Below are positions 10,742 through 19,294 of a stretch of DNA of 64,000 nucleotides, one piece after another. Below the pieces are notes generated by a model. That model saw only the letters and a list, made by a program, of their open reading frames with translations. It did not search any database and was not told the DNA's origin. This DNA is from Streptomyces broussonetiae. GTDB taxonomy: Bacteria > Actinomycetota > Actinomycetes > Streptomycetales > Streptomycetaceae. Position numbers and translations under genes: made by a program. The DNA lies in the NCBI RefSeq assembly GCF_009796285.1, contig NZ_CP047020.1, forward strand, positions 3,720,001-3,784,000, given 5' to 3'. Numbering within the stretch: position 1 is the first letter of the stretch; every line of letters begins with the position of its first letter.

Positions 10742-10785
10742 TTTTAGCCGCGCAAGCCGAGCCTGTCAATGTTTTGTCCAGACAT
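10742..10785 (-). promoter_or_regulatory. iolC promoter with adjoining operator
   Basis: On the minus strand a perfect -35 (TTGACA, 10765-10770) is followed by a 17-bp spacer and TAAAAA (10742-10747), about 32 nt before the iolC ATG. Immediately upstream of the -35 lies the inverted repeat TGTC-TG-GACA (10776-10785), placed where a repressor or activator could act. The regulator is not encoded next to the operon. Confidence 0.75.
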
Positions 10786-11100
10786 ACGGACCAACTCTTG
10801 GCAGTACGTCCCGGGCGCCCGCACGCCGACGCCCTGGACATCGTTGTCACACTCCCCACTCTCCCGTACCGGGATCCGATCGGCGCCCGACAGCTTTGTG
10901 GTGGCTCTGTCACAAACGCGCCCCCTGTGTCACATGTGTCGCATGTACGCGGGCTGTGCGTCACACCCGGTCTACAGGCACTGCCCCTTGGTCACCCTGT
11001 GTCGTTCACCGTGCGCAGGCTGGTGATCGCCAGCGCAGCGCCCGGCTCCCCCGACGGCCTTCCAGGCCGCCGCCGCGGCGTGCGCAGGGAGGTGCAACTC
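10786..11100 (+). promoter_or_regulatory. Intergenic region upstream of the small HTH gene
   Basis: No gene is visible. A 22-bp inverted repeat TTTGTG-10 nt-CACAAA (10895-10916) and repeated TGTCACA motifs (about 10909 and 10932) could be operators; the spacing recalls CRP/FNR-type sites, but that is only a resemblance. Confidence 0.35.
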
Positions 11101-11301
11101 ATGACCGACCGCAGGCTCTGGTCATACAAGGAGATCGCGGCGCACATCAAAGTGCAGCCGGACACCGTACGGTCCTATCGCAAGCACGGGCTGCTCCCCC
11201 AGCCCGACCACGTGGAGGGCGGCAAGCCCTACTGGTACGCCGACACCGTCCGCGCCTGGGTCGCCTCCCGGCCCGGCAACCGCGGCCGCCGGTTCGACTG
11301 A
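11101..11301 (+). CDS. Small MerR/excisionase-like DNA-binding protein
   Basis: 66 residues consisting almost only of a winged-helix/MerR-type HTH: SYKEIAAHIKVQPDTVRSYR (about residues 8-27), then the wing with GLLPQPDHVEGGKPYWY. A GGGAGG ribosome site precedes the ATG. Similar mini-HTH proteins occur widely in streptomycete chromosomes outside phages, so it is not by itself evidence of an element. Target unknown. Confidence 0.8.
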   Translation: MTDRRLWSYKEIAAHIKVQPDTVRSYRKHGLLPQPDHVEGGKPYWYADTVRAWVASRPGNRGRRFD

Positions 11302-11323
11302 CCCGGCGCCGGAAAAAATCTCC

Positions 11324-11350
11324 TGTGCCCCACCGCCGCGGTGGGGCACA
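11324..11350. terminator. Perfect 11-bp hairpin between HTH and GNAT genes
   Basis: TGTGCCCCACC and its exact complement are separated by GCCGC, preceded by an A-run (11313-11318). It sits 22 nt after the HTH stop and ends only 9 nt before the GNAT ATG, so it could be a terminator, an operator, or a structure that hides the GNAT start. Confidence 0.6.
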
Positions 11351-11359
11351 GTGCTGGCC

Positions 11360-11932
11360 ATGCCGACCATGGATTTCTCCGTCAAACCCCTCCTCACCGG
11401 CGAACGGACCGTGCTGCGCCCCTTCACCGCCGACGACGCCGAGCCGATGTGGGAGATCATCGGCGACCCCGAGGTCGTCCGCTTCACCTTCGAGCCGAGC
11501 GGCGACCTCACCCTGGAGCGGCTGCGCTCCCATTACGGCGAGCGCACCGCCGAGCCCGACCGGCTGGACCTCGCCGTCACCGACCCCGCCACCGGCGAAC
11601 TGCTCGGCGAGGTCGTCCTGTACGACGTCGACCGGCAGGCCCGCAGCTGCACCTTCCGCACCCTGATCGGCCCACGCGGCCGGGGCCGGGGCGTCGGCAC
11701 CGAGGCGACCCGGCTGATCGTCGGCCACGCCTTCGAGCAACTGGGTCTGCACCGCGTCCGGTTGGAGGTCTACGGCCACAACGCCCGGGCCCGGCGGGTC
11801 TACGAGAAGGTCGGGTTCGTGGTGGAGGGCGTACGACGCGAGGCCGCCCTGCGGGACGGCGTATGGGTGGACGAGGTGGTGATGGCGGTCCTGGACCGGG
11901 AGTGGGCGGCGCTCAGCTCCACGGCTCGATGA
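11360..11932 (+). CDS. GNAT acetyltransferase (RimJ/RimL type)
   Basis: 190 residues from ATG 11360 (GTG 11351 and ATG 11369 are alternatives; none has a good ribosome site). The acetyl-CoA loop is RGRGRGVGTEATRLIVGHAF and the C-terminal motif is NARARRVYEKVGF. It acetylates an amino group of an unknown substrate, possibly a protein N terminus or antibiotic. The 3' end overlaps the convergent alcohol dehydrogenase by 20 bp. The hairpin touching the start region is odd. Confidence 0.87.
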   Translation: MPTMDFSVKPLLTGERTVLRPFTADDAEPMWEIIGDPEVVRFTFEPSGDLTLERLRSHYGERTAEPDRLDLAVTDPATGELLGEVVLYDVDRQARSCTFRTLIGPRGRGRGVGTEATRLIVGHAFEQLGLHRVRLEVYGHNARARRVYEKVGFVVEGVRREAALRDGVWVDEVVMAVLDREWAALSSTAR

Positions 11933-12956
11933 CCGTCACGCCCGCGCCCGGCGCCGAGCCCATCGCCGCCAGGGCCCGAGGGGCCGCCTCGAGCGCAATC
12001 GTGCGCGTCACCAGCAGGTCCGGGCGCAGTGTCCCGGCCCTGACCAGCTCCAGCATGCGGGGATAGGCGTGCGCGGCCATGCCATGGCTGCCCAGCAGCT
12101 CCAGCTCCAGGGCTGTGGCGCGGGCCAGCGGGACAGGGGTCGTGCCGTCGGCCGAGGGCAGCAGGCCGACCTGGACGTGCCGGCCCCGGCGGCGCAGGCC
12201 GTTCACCGAGGCCGCGCAGGTGGCCGGGGAGCCCAGGGCGTCGAGGGAGAGGTGGGCGCCGCCACCGGTCAGCTCGCGGACCGCCGCCGCCGTGTCCGGC
12301 GTACGGGACGCGTCCACGCACTGCGCCGCCCCGAACCTGCGCGCCAGCTCCAGCGCCTCCGGCGAGACGTCCACGGCCACGACCCGGGCGCCCGAGGCCG
12401 CCGCGATCATCACGGCGGACAGCCCCACCCCGCCGCAGCCGTGCACCGCGACCCACTCCCCCGCCACCATCCGGCCCTGCTGCACCACCGCGCGAAAGGC
12501 GGTGGCGAAGCGGCAGCCGAGGCCTGCGGCGGCGGTGCCGGCCATGTCGTCCGGGATCGCGACCAGGTTGACGTCGGCGTGGTCGAGCGACACGTACTCG
12601 GCGAAGGAGCCCCAGTGGTGGAAGCCCGGCTGGGTCTGGCGCTCGCACACCTGCTGGTCGCCCGCCGCGCAGGCCGGGCAGGTGCCGCAGGCGCAGACGA
12701 ACGGCACGGTGACCCGGTCGCCGGGCCGCCAGTGCAGCACCCGGGAGCCCACCGCCTCGACGACACCGGCCAGTTCGTGCCCGGGCACGTGCGGCAGCTC
12801 GATGTCGGGGTCGTGGCCCATCCAGCCGTGCCAGTCGCTGCGGCACAGGCCGGTGGCCTCGACCCGGACGATCACCCCGTGGGGGGCCGGGTGGGGGTCG
12901 GGCAGCTCACGCACCTCGGCAAGCTCCCCGTACCGCTCGAACACCACTGCGCGCAT
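11913..12956 (-). CDS. Zinc-dependent alcohol dehydrogenase
   Basis: 347 residues, medium-chain dehydrogenase family. Catalytic-zinc ligands are in GLCRSDWHGWMG and PGHELAG; the structural-zinc four-Cys loop is CACGTCPACAAGDQQVC; the NAD(P) motif is HGCGGVGLSAV. Start ATG at 12956. A 16-bp TetR-type palindrome lies 34 bp upstream, so repression by a TetR protein is likely. Substrate not evident. Confidence 0.92.
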   Translation of the reverse strand: MRAVVFERYGELAEVRELPDPHPAPHGVIVRVEATGLCRSDWHGWMGHDPDIELPHVPGHELAGVVEAVGSRVLHWRPGDRVTVPFVCACGTCPACAAGDQQVCERQTQPGFHHWGSFAEYVSLDHADVNLVAIPDDMAGTAAAGLGCRFATAFRAVVQQGRMVAGEWVAVHGCGGVGLSAVMIAAASGARVVAVDVSPEALELARRFGAAQCVDASRTPDTAAAVRELTGGGAHLSLDALGSPATCAASVNGLRRRGRHVQVGLLPSADGTTPVPLARATALELELLGSHGMAAHAYPRMLELVRAGTLRPDLLVTRTIALEAAPRALAAMGSAPGAGVTVIEPWS

Positions 12957-12990
12957 CCGTGCCCCCACTTCCCGGCCGACCTGTTCCTGC

Positions 12991-13006
12991 GGAACGCTAG
13001 CGTTCC
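12991..13006. promoter_or_regulatory. TetR-family operator palindrome
   Basis: GGAACGCTAGCGTTCC is a perfect 16-bp palindrome of the form typical for TetR-family operators. It sits between the alcohol dehydrogenase start and a TetR-like C-terminal remnant on the other strand. Confidence 0.75.
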
Positions 13007-13076
13007 ACGGACGTTGCCGGTTGTCGGCCGCCGGCCGTCTGCGGCTGATCTCCCCCCGCGGCGGAACCGCGCGCTG

Positions 13077-13358
13077 ATGCACGGTCCCGACCTGCCCGGC
13101 GGGATCACCGACGCGCACGACCAGCTGCACACCACGCTGATCGGCCGCATCGAAGTCCTGCTCGCCTCTCTCGCGCCCGACGCCGCCCCGGCCGACGTCA
13201 CCCGCACGGCGCACGTGTGCCTCGGCATCTACAAGGCCGGCCTGGAGCTGGTCCTCACCCACGAGGGCGCCGAGCGCACCGCCTATGTCCAGGAGATCAA
13301 GGACGTCCTGGTCCGCTACCTGGAACCACTGGTGGGAGACCGCCTCGGCCACGGGTGA
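13077..13358 (+). pseudogene. C-terminal remnant of a TetR-family regulator
   Basis: 93 residues that look like the effector-binding end of a TetR regulator (helical; ...VTRTAHVCLGIYKAGLEL... and ending ...VLVRYLEPLVGDR). No helix-turn-helix is encoded: only about 70 bp separate the ATG from the operator palindrome, after which the dehydrogenase gene begins. The ATG also lacks a clear ribosome site. The simplest reading is that an internal deletion removed roughly the first 100 codons and left operator and tail. A small stand-alone protein remains possible. Confidence 0.55.
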
Positions 13359-13444
13359 CCCCGGGGAGCCGCCCGCACTGCGGCGCCCGGCACATCTGCC
13401 TAGAGTGCGGATGAATCGCCCAGCAGCCGCCCGAGGGGTCCCCC

Positions 13445-14395
13445 GTGAGCCACTCCCCGCCGCCCGGCACGCCCAAGGCCCGCATCCCCGGCCCGCAGCA
13501 GCCCCCGCCGCCGTACCCGCGCATCCGTGCGGGACTGTGGCGGCACTGCCTGGGCGGCGGGCTCGCCCTGTGGGCGCTGACGGCGTGGGTGACGTACGAG
13601 ACGCAGAACAGCGCGCTGCTGCCGACGTTGGTCCTGCTCGGCAGCTTTCTGGTGCCGGTGGTCTTCGTGCTGTGGGCGTACGAGCGGCACGGCCGTGACC
13701 TGGGCGTCAGCGCGGTCCTCGGCTGTTTCCTGACCGGCGGCGCGCTCGGCGTGCTCGGTGCCTCACTCACGGCGTCGTATCCGCTGCGCCCCGCCCTCGA
13801 GGTCTTCACCGGCGCCGGACCCATCGAGGAGGCGGCCAAGCTGGCCGCGCTCGTGTTCGTGCTGCGCGGCCGGCCGGGCATCCGCGGCACGCGCGCCGGG
13901 CTGGTGCTCGGCGCGGCCGTCGGCTTCGGCTTCGCGGCGCTGGAGAGCGCCGGGTACGCCTTCGCCACGGCCGCCACGACCGCGGGCGTCGGTCTGCGCA
14001 CGCTGCTCGAGACGGAGATCCTGCGCGGGGTGCTCGCCCCCCTCGGGCACGGCCTGTGGACCGCCATCGCCGGCGGCGTCCTGCTGTCCCGGCGCCGGCC
14101 GACCGGGCACTTCCGCATCACGGCGCCGATCGCCGGCACCTGTCTGGGCGTCTGCCTGCTGCACGCGCTGTGGGACGCCACGCACGGCCTCGCGCTGTGG
14201 GGGACGGCCCGGCTGACAGGCGCCGACCTGGACCGGCCACTGTTCACGCAGGCACTTCCGACTCGGCCGAGCGCCGTGCAGGAGCACCTGTTCACACTGT
14301 TCTCGGTCGGCGGACTCGCCCTGGTGGCCCTGGGCGGGATCGGCTGGATCCGGTCGCTGGCACGCCGGGACCCCTCTTGGAGAAATACCCCCTAG
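13445..14395 (+). CDS. PrsW-family intramembrane metalloprotease
   Basis: 316 residues with about eight membrane segments after a proline-rich cytoplasmic N terminus. The family motifs are all present: EEAAK (IEEAAKLAAL), E-S (FAALESAGYAF), H in GHGLWTAI and H-WD (LHALWDATH). PrsW proteases cleave anti-sigma factors or other membrane proteins. GTG start with GAGGGG upstream. Its TAG stop codon lies inside the CsoR-type operator of the following copper operon. Confidence 0.9.
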   Translation: MSHSPPPGTPKARIPGPQQPPPPYPRIRAGLWRHCLGGGLALWALTAWVTYETQNSALLPTLVLLGSFLVPVVFVLWAYERHGRDLGVSAVLGCFLTGGALGVLGASLTASYPLRPALEVFTGAGPIEEAAKLAALVFVLRGRPGIRGTRAGLVLGAAVGFGFAALESAGYAFATAATTAGVGLRTLLETEILRGVLAPLGHGLWTAIAGGVLLSRRRPTGHFRITAPIAGTCLGVCLLHALWDATHGLALWGTARLTGADLDRPLFTQALPTRPSAVQEHLFTLFSVGGLALVALGGIGWIRSLARRDPSWRNTP

Positions 14396-14404
14396 GGGTA
14401 TAGT
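14377..14404 (+). promoter_or_regulatory. CsoR-type copper operator and promoter
   Basis: ATACCCC-CTA-GGGGTAT (14385-14401) is the typical pseudo-palindrome of the copper-sensing repressor CsoR. It overlaps a promoter with -35 TTGGAG (14377-14382), 16-bp spacer and -10 TATAGT (14399-14404). Copper should release the repressor and switch on the chaperone and ATPase. The csoR gene is not in the window. Confidence 0.85.
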
Positions 14405-14487
14405 GTGGGAAGCGTGGGAATCCTCGGCGGCCCCATCGGCCCGCACGGATCCCACCAGCCCCATACGCCTCGACGAGGAGTAACGAC

Positions 14488-14727
14488 ATGACCGCCCACA
14501 CCGACACACCGGGTTCCGTCACCACCGTCTACAAGGTGACGGGCATGAGCTGCGGCCACTGCGAGGGCGCCGTCTCCGGCGAGGTCTCCCAGATCTCCGG
14601 CGTCAGCTCGGTGAAGGCCGTCGCGTCGACTGGCGAGGTGACCGTCGTCTCCGCGGCCCCGCTGGACGACGAGGCCGTGCGCGCCGCCGTGGACGAGGCC
14701 GGCTTCGAGCTGGCCGGCCGGGCCTGA
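14488..14727 (+). CDS. copZ: Copper chaperone, heavy-metal-associated domain
   Basis: 79 residues, a single HMA domain with the metal-binding motif GMSCGHCEGAV (Cys residues about 19 and 22). It should bind Cu(I) and pass it to the ATPase encoded next. GAGGAG lies 7 nt before the ATG. Regulated by the CsoR-type site upstream. Confidence 0.92.
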   Translation: MTAHTDTPGSVTTVYKVTGMSCGHCEGAVSGEVSQISGVSSVKAVASTGEVTVVSAAPLDDEAVRAAVDEAGFELAGRA

Positions 14728-14863
14728 CCCTCCCGGCGCGAACCCGCCTCACCGGCAACGGGTGCGGCCCGCACGGGGCCGAAACCTTTCTTTCCCCGAC
14801 CGGGCCGTACCGACCAGCTCATACTGGATCCGTTCGGTCCGGTCCGATGTCTGGAGTCCGGAC

Positions 14864-17116
14864 ATGACCAGCACCACCACAGCGAACACGGCCGCGACAG
14901 CCGGGCCCTCCTCCGAGGTCGAACTGCTCATCGGCGGGATGACCTGCGCCTCCTGCGCCGCACGGGTGGAGAAGAAGCTCAACCGGATGGACGGCGTCAG
15001 CGCCACCGTCAACTTCGCCACCGAGAAGGCGAAGGTCTCCTTCGGTGAGGGCGTCCGGGTCACCGACCTGATCGCCACCGTGGAGAAGACCGGCTACACC
15101 GCCGAGGAACCCGCACCGACGCAGCCGCAGGCCACGGCCGAGGGCACTTTCGAGCACGACGCCGAACTCGGCACCCTGCGGCAGCGGCTGCTGGTCTCCG
15201 CGCTGCTCGCCCTGCCCGTCGTCCTGCTCGCGATGATCCCGGCCCTGCAGTTCGACAACTGGCAGTGGCTCTCGCTCGCCCTCGCCGCGCCCGTCGTCGT
15301 CTGGGGCGGCCTGCCCTTCCACCGCGCCGCATGGACGAACCTGAGGCACGGCGCCGCCACCATGGACACCCTGGTCTCGGTGGGCACGCTGGCCGCTTTC
15401 GGCTGGTCGCTGTGGGCGCTGTTCTTCGGTGACGCGGGCCGGCCCGGCATGCACGACGCGTTCCGCCTCACCATCTCCCGCGCCGACGGCGCCTCCGCCC
15501 TCTACCTGGAGGTCGCCTCCGGAGTCGTCGCGCTGATCCTGCTCGGCCGCTACCTGGAGGCCCGCTCCAAGCGCCGCGCCGGCGCGGCCCTGAGGGCTCT
15601 GATGGAGCTGGGCGCCAAGGACGTGGCGGTGCTCCGCGACGGGCGCGAGATACGTGTCCCCGTGTCCTCCCTGGCCGTCGGCGACCGGTTCGTCGTACGG
15701 CCGGGAGAGAAGATCGCCACCGACGGCACGGTGGTCGAGGGCGTCTCCGCCGTCGACGCGTCCATGCTGACCGGCGAGTCGGTGCCGGTGGACGTGGGAC
15801 CGGGCGACCGGGTCACCGGAGCCACGGTCAACGCGGGCGGCCGGCTGGTCGTCGCGGCCACCCGGGTCGGCGCCGACACCCAGCTCGCCCGGATGGCGAA
15901 GCTCGTGGAGGACGCGCAGAACGGCAAGGCCGAGGTGCAGCGGCTCGCCGACCGGGTCTCCGCCGTCTTCGTACCCGTCGTCATCGGCATCGCGCTCGTC
16001 ACGTTCGGCGTCTGGCTGGGCGTGAGCGGGGACGCGGCCGCCGCGTTCACGGCCGCCGTCGCCGTCCTGATCATCGCCTGCCCCTGCGCGCTGGGCCTCG
16101 CCACACCGACCGCACTGATGGTCGGCACCGGCCGTGGCGCACAGCTGGGCATCCTCATCAAGGGTCCCGAGGTTCTGGAGTCCACGCGCCGCGTCGACAC
16201 GGTCGTCCTCGACAAGACCGGCACCGTCACCACGGGCCGGATGACGCTGCAGGCGGTGTACACCGCCGAGGGCGAGGACGAGAAGGAGCTGCTGCGGCTC
16301 GCCGGCGCCCTGGAGCACGCCTCCGAACACCCCGTCGCCCGCGCCGTCGCGGTGGGCGCCGAGGAGCGCGCCGGGACACTTCCGCAGGTCGAGCACTTCG
16401 AGAACGTGCCCGGGCGGGGTGTGCGCGGGCGGGTGGAGGGCCGCGAGGTGGCCGTGGGGCGCCTGTACGACGCCCTCCCGGAGGAGTTGACCCGGGCGGT
16501 CCGCGAGGCCGAGCAACAGGGGCGTACGGCCGTCGTGGCCGGCTGGGACGGTCGGGCCCGCGGGGTGCTCGCGGTCGCCGACGCGGTCAAGGAGACCAGC
16601 GCCGAGGCGGTACGGGACCTGCGCGCGCTCGGACTCACACCGGTGCTGCTCACCGGGGACAACCGGACGGTCGCCGAGGCGGTCGCACGGACGGTCGGCA
16701 TCGACCCGGCGCACGTGTACGCCGAGGTGCTTCCCGAGGACAAGGTGGACGTCGTACGACGGCTGCGCAACGAGGGGCGCGCCGTGGCGATGGTCGGCGA
16801 CGGCGTCAACGACGCGGCCGCGCTGGCCACCGCCGATCTGGGTCTGGCGATGGGCACGGGCACGGACGCGGCGATCGAGGCGAGCGACCTGACGCTGGTG
16901 CGCGGGGATCTGCGCGCGGCGGCGGACGCGATCCGGCTGTCCCGGCGGACGCTGGCCACCATCAAGGGCAACCTGGTGTGGGCCTTCGGCTACAACGTGG
17001 CCGCGCTGCCGCTGGCCGCCGCCGGGCTGCTCAATCCCATGATCGCGGGCGCCGCGATGGCCTTCTCCTCGGTGTTCGTGGTGACCAACAGCCTGCGGCT
17101 GCGCCGCTTCCGCTGA
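14864..17116 (+). CDS. copA: Copper-translocating P-type ATPase
   Basis: 750 residues from ATG 14864 (GGAG upstream; a longer in-frame GTG reading is unlikely). One N-terminal HMA domain (GMTCASCAARVEKKL) is followed by eight membrane segments. The PIB-1 signatures are complete: TGES, CPC (IACPCALGLATPT), phosphorylated Asp in DKTGTVTTG, SEHP, GDGVNDAAAL, the YN pair in FGYNVAALPLAA and M..SS in MAFSSVFVVTNS. It exports Cu(I). A 136-bp gap separates it from copZ. Confidence 0.95.
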   Translation: MTSTTTANTAATAGPSSEVELLIGGMTCASCAARVEKKLNRMDGVSATVNFATEKAKVSFGEGVRVTDLIATVEKTGYTAEEPAPTQPQATAEGTFEHDAELGTLRQRLLVSALLALPVVLLAMIPALQFDNWQWLSLALAAPVVVWGGLPFHRAAWTNLRHGAATMDTLVSVGTLAAFGWSLWALFFGDAGRPGMHDAFRLTISRADGASALYLEVASGVVALILLGRYLEARSKRRAGAALRALMELGAKDVAVLRDGREIRVPVSSLAVGDRFVVRPGEKIATDGTVVEGVSAVDASMLTGESVPVDVGPGDRVTGATVNAGGRLVVAATRVGADTQLARMAKLVEDAQNGKAEVQRLADRVSAVFVPVVIGIALVTFGVWLGVSGDAAAAFTAAVAVLIIACPCALGLATPTALMVGTGRGAQLGILIKGPEVLESTRRVDTVVLDKTGTVTTGRMTLQAVYTAEGEDEKELLRLAGALEHASEHPVARAVAVGAEERAGTLPQVEHFENVPGRGVRGRVEGREVAVGRLYDALPEELTRAVREAEQQGRTAVVAGWDGRARGVLAVADAVKETSAEAVRDLRALGLTPVLLTGDNRTVAEAVARTVGIDPAHVYAEVLPEDKVDVVRRLRNEGRAVAMVGDGVNDAAALATADLGLAMGTGTDAAIEASDLTLVRGDLRAAADAIRLSRRTLATIKGNLVWAFGYNVAALPLAAAGLLNPMIAGAAMAFSSVFVVTNSLRLRRFR

Positions 17117-17309
17117 AGTCCCGCGGGGTTACCGACGGTTCGGGGCGGTCGGAGTAAGAGACCCCCTAGAGTCGGACGCGCGCAGCACATAAGCTCTTCA
17201 CAAGGCTCGCGCATCATCCTTACGCTTGGGTCCCGATCGCCGTATCGGGGCTCTTGCGCACCTAAGGGACATATGCAAGAGACGCAGATCACAGTGATGC
17301 GAACGTAAC

Positions 17310-17420
17310 CATCGAAGGGGTTCGAAGGTCTAAGTTGGCGATGTCGGTTCGGCGTCTTGGGGGGCGCCAACCGGCATCTGAGGATGTCTTGGGGGACTTC
17401 CTCAGAGATGCGTTGCCGGG
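17310..17420 (-). ncRNA. Structured RNA with paired C-rich hairpin loops, 6C-RNA-like
   Basis: The 658-bp gap 17117-17774 has no convincing gene. Within it two adjacent hairpins, CTGAGGA/TCCTCAG (17378-17405) and GGTT-C-GGCG/CGCC-AACC (17346-17372), both display the same loop sequence GTCTTGGGGG (17354-17363, 17386-17395). Read on the minus strand the loops are runs of five and six C, the hallmark of the actinobacterial 6C RNA. A third small hairpin with a CCCC loop lies at 17313-17324. Two more inverted repeats follow (CTCTTGC/GCAAGAG 17251-17281; CCCGAT/ATCGGG 17232-17249). Strand and ends are inferred. Confidence 0.6.
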
Positions 17421-17596
17421 GCACGTACACCGGGGAGCTTTGAGCGGCCCTCCCAGCGTGCGTTGTCCCGGCAGATCGCACCGCGTCACTGGAGTGGGAC
17501 GAGTTTTGCTCGTTCTGCTCGAAGACAGCGATTCAGGCGCTGTCCTCTCCGAGCGCCCGGCCGGATCCCGTGGGGGGAATCCGCACCGGGACACGG

Positions 17597-17647
17597 GAAG
17601 GCGCCCTGGTCGTCGGCCCGTGGGGGGACCGGCGACAGGGCGCCTTC
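17597..17647 (-). terminator. Terminator hairpin downstream of citrate synthase
   Basis: Perfect 12-bp arms GAAGGCGCCCTG / CAGGGCGCCTTC enclose a GC-rich, partly paired 27-nt loop. It lies 128 nt past the citrate synthase stop and upstream of the C-loop RNA. Confidence 0.6.
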
Positions 17648-17774
17648 TGCTCTGTGCCCGCGGTGCGCTGCGGATCGCCGCTCACCGCCGTTCCAGGGCC
17701 CGCCCGGCAGTGGGCAGGCCCCGTTCTCCAGCTGCCGACGGGGCGCCGCGGGACGGCGCCCTCACCGGCAGGTG

Positions 17775-19064
<1,290 letters not shown>

Positions 19065-19169
19065 GTCTTCCCTCACCGACGTAGTGCCTCATCTTCGAGG
19101 TGCCCTGACTGTCTCTACCATCCCCCATTTGGCTCAGGAGAGTGCACTCGGGGTCGACCATTGGGCCTA

Positions 19170-19192
19170 TTGGCGGCACTCAGTGCCGCCAA
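19170..19192. promoter_or_regulatory. 23-bp perfect palindrome upstream of citrate synthase
   Basis: Arms TTGGCGGCACT and AGTGCCGCCAA flank one central base. It sits 105-128 bp before the citrate synthase start and about 100 nt after the RecD2 stop. The lack of a real loop favours a protein-binding site over a terminator, though either is possible. A second short palindrome GAGTGCACTC lies about 20 bp nearer to citrate synthase. Confidence 0.6.
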
Positions 19193-19294
19193 CCTGCTCA
19201 TCCTGCCCCCTCCGAACGGCATCTGGAAGTGCTCTGTGACCTTCACGACTCATTTGATCGATCATTTCTGGTGATGCCCGTCCGCACTGGTCCC

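Noticed and set aside
11101..11301. Small HTH as excisionase of an integrated element
   Set aside because: No integrase, attachment repeats or tRNA gene were found nearby.
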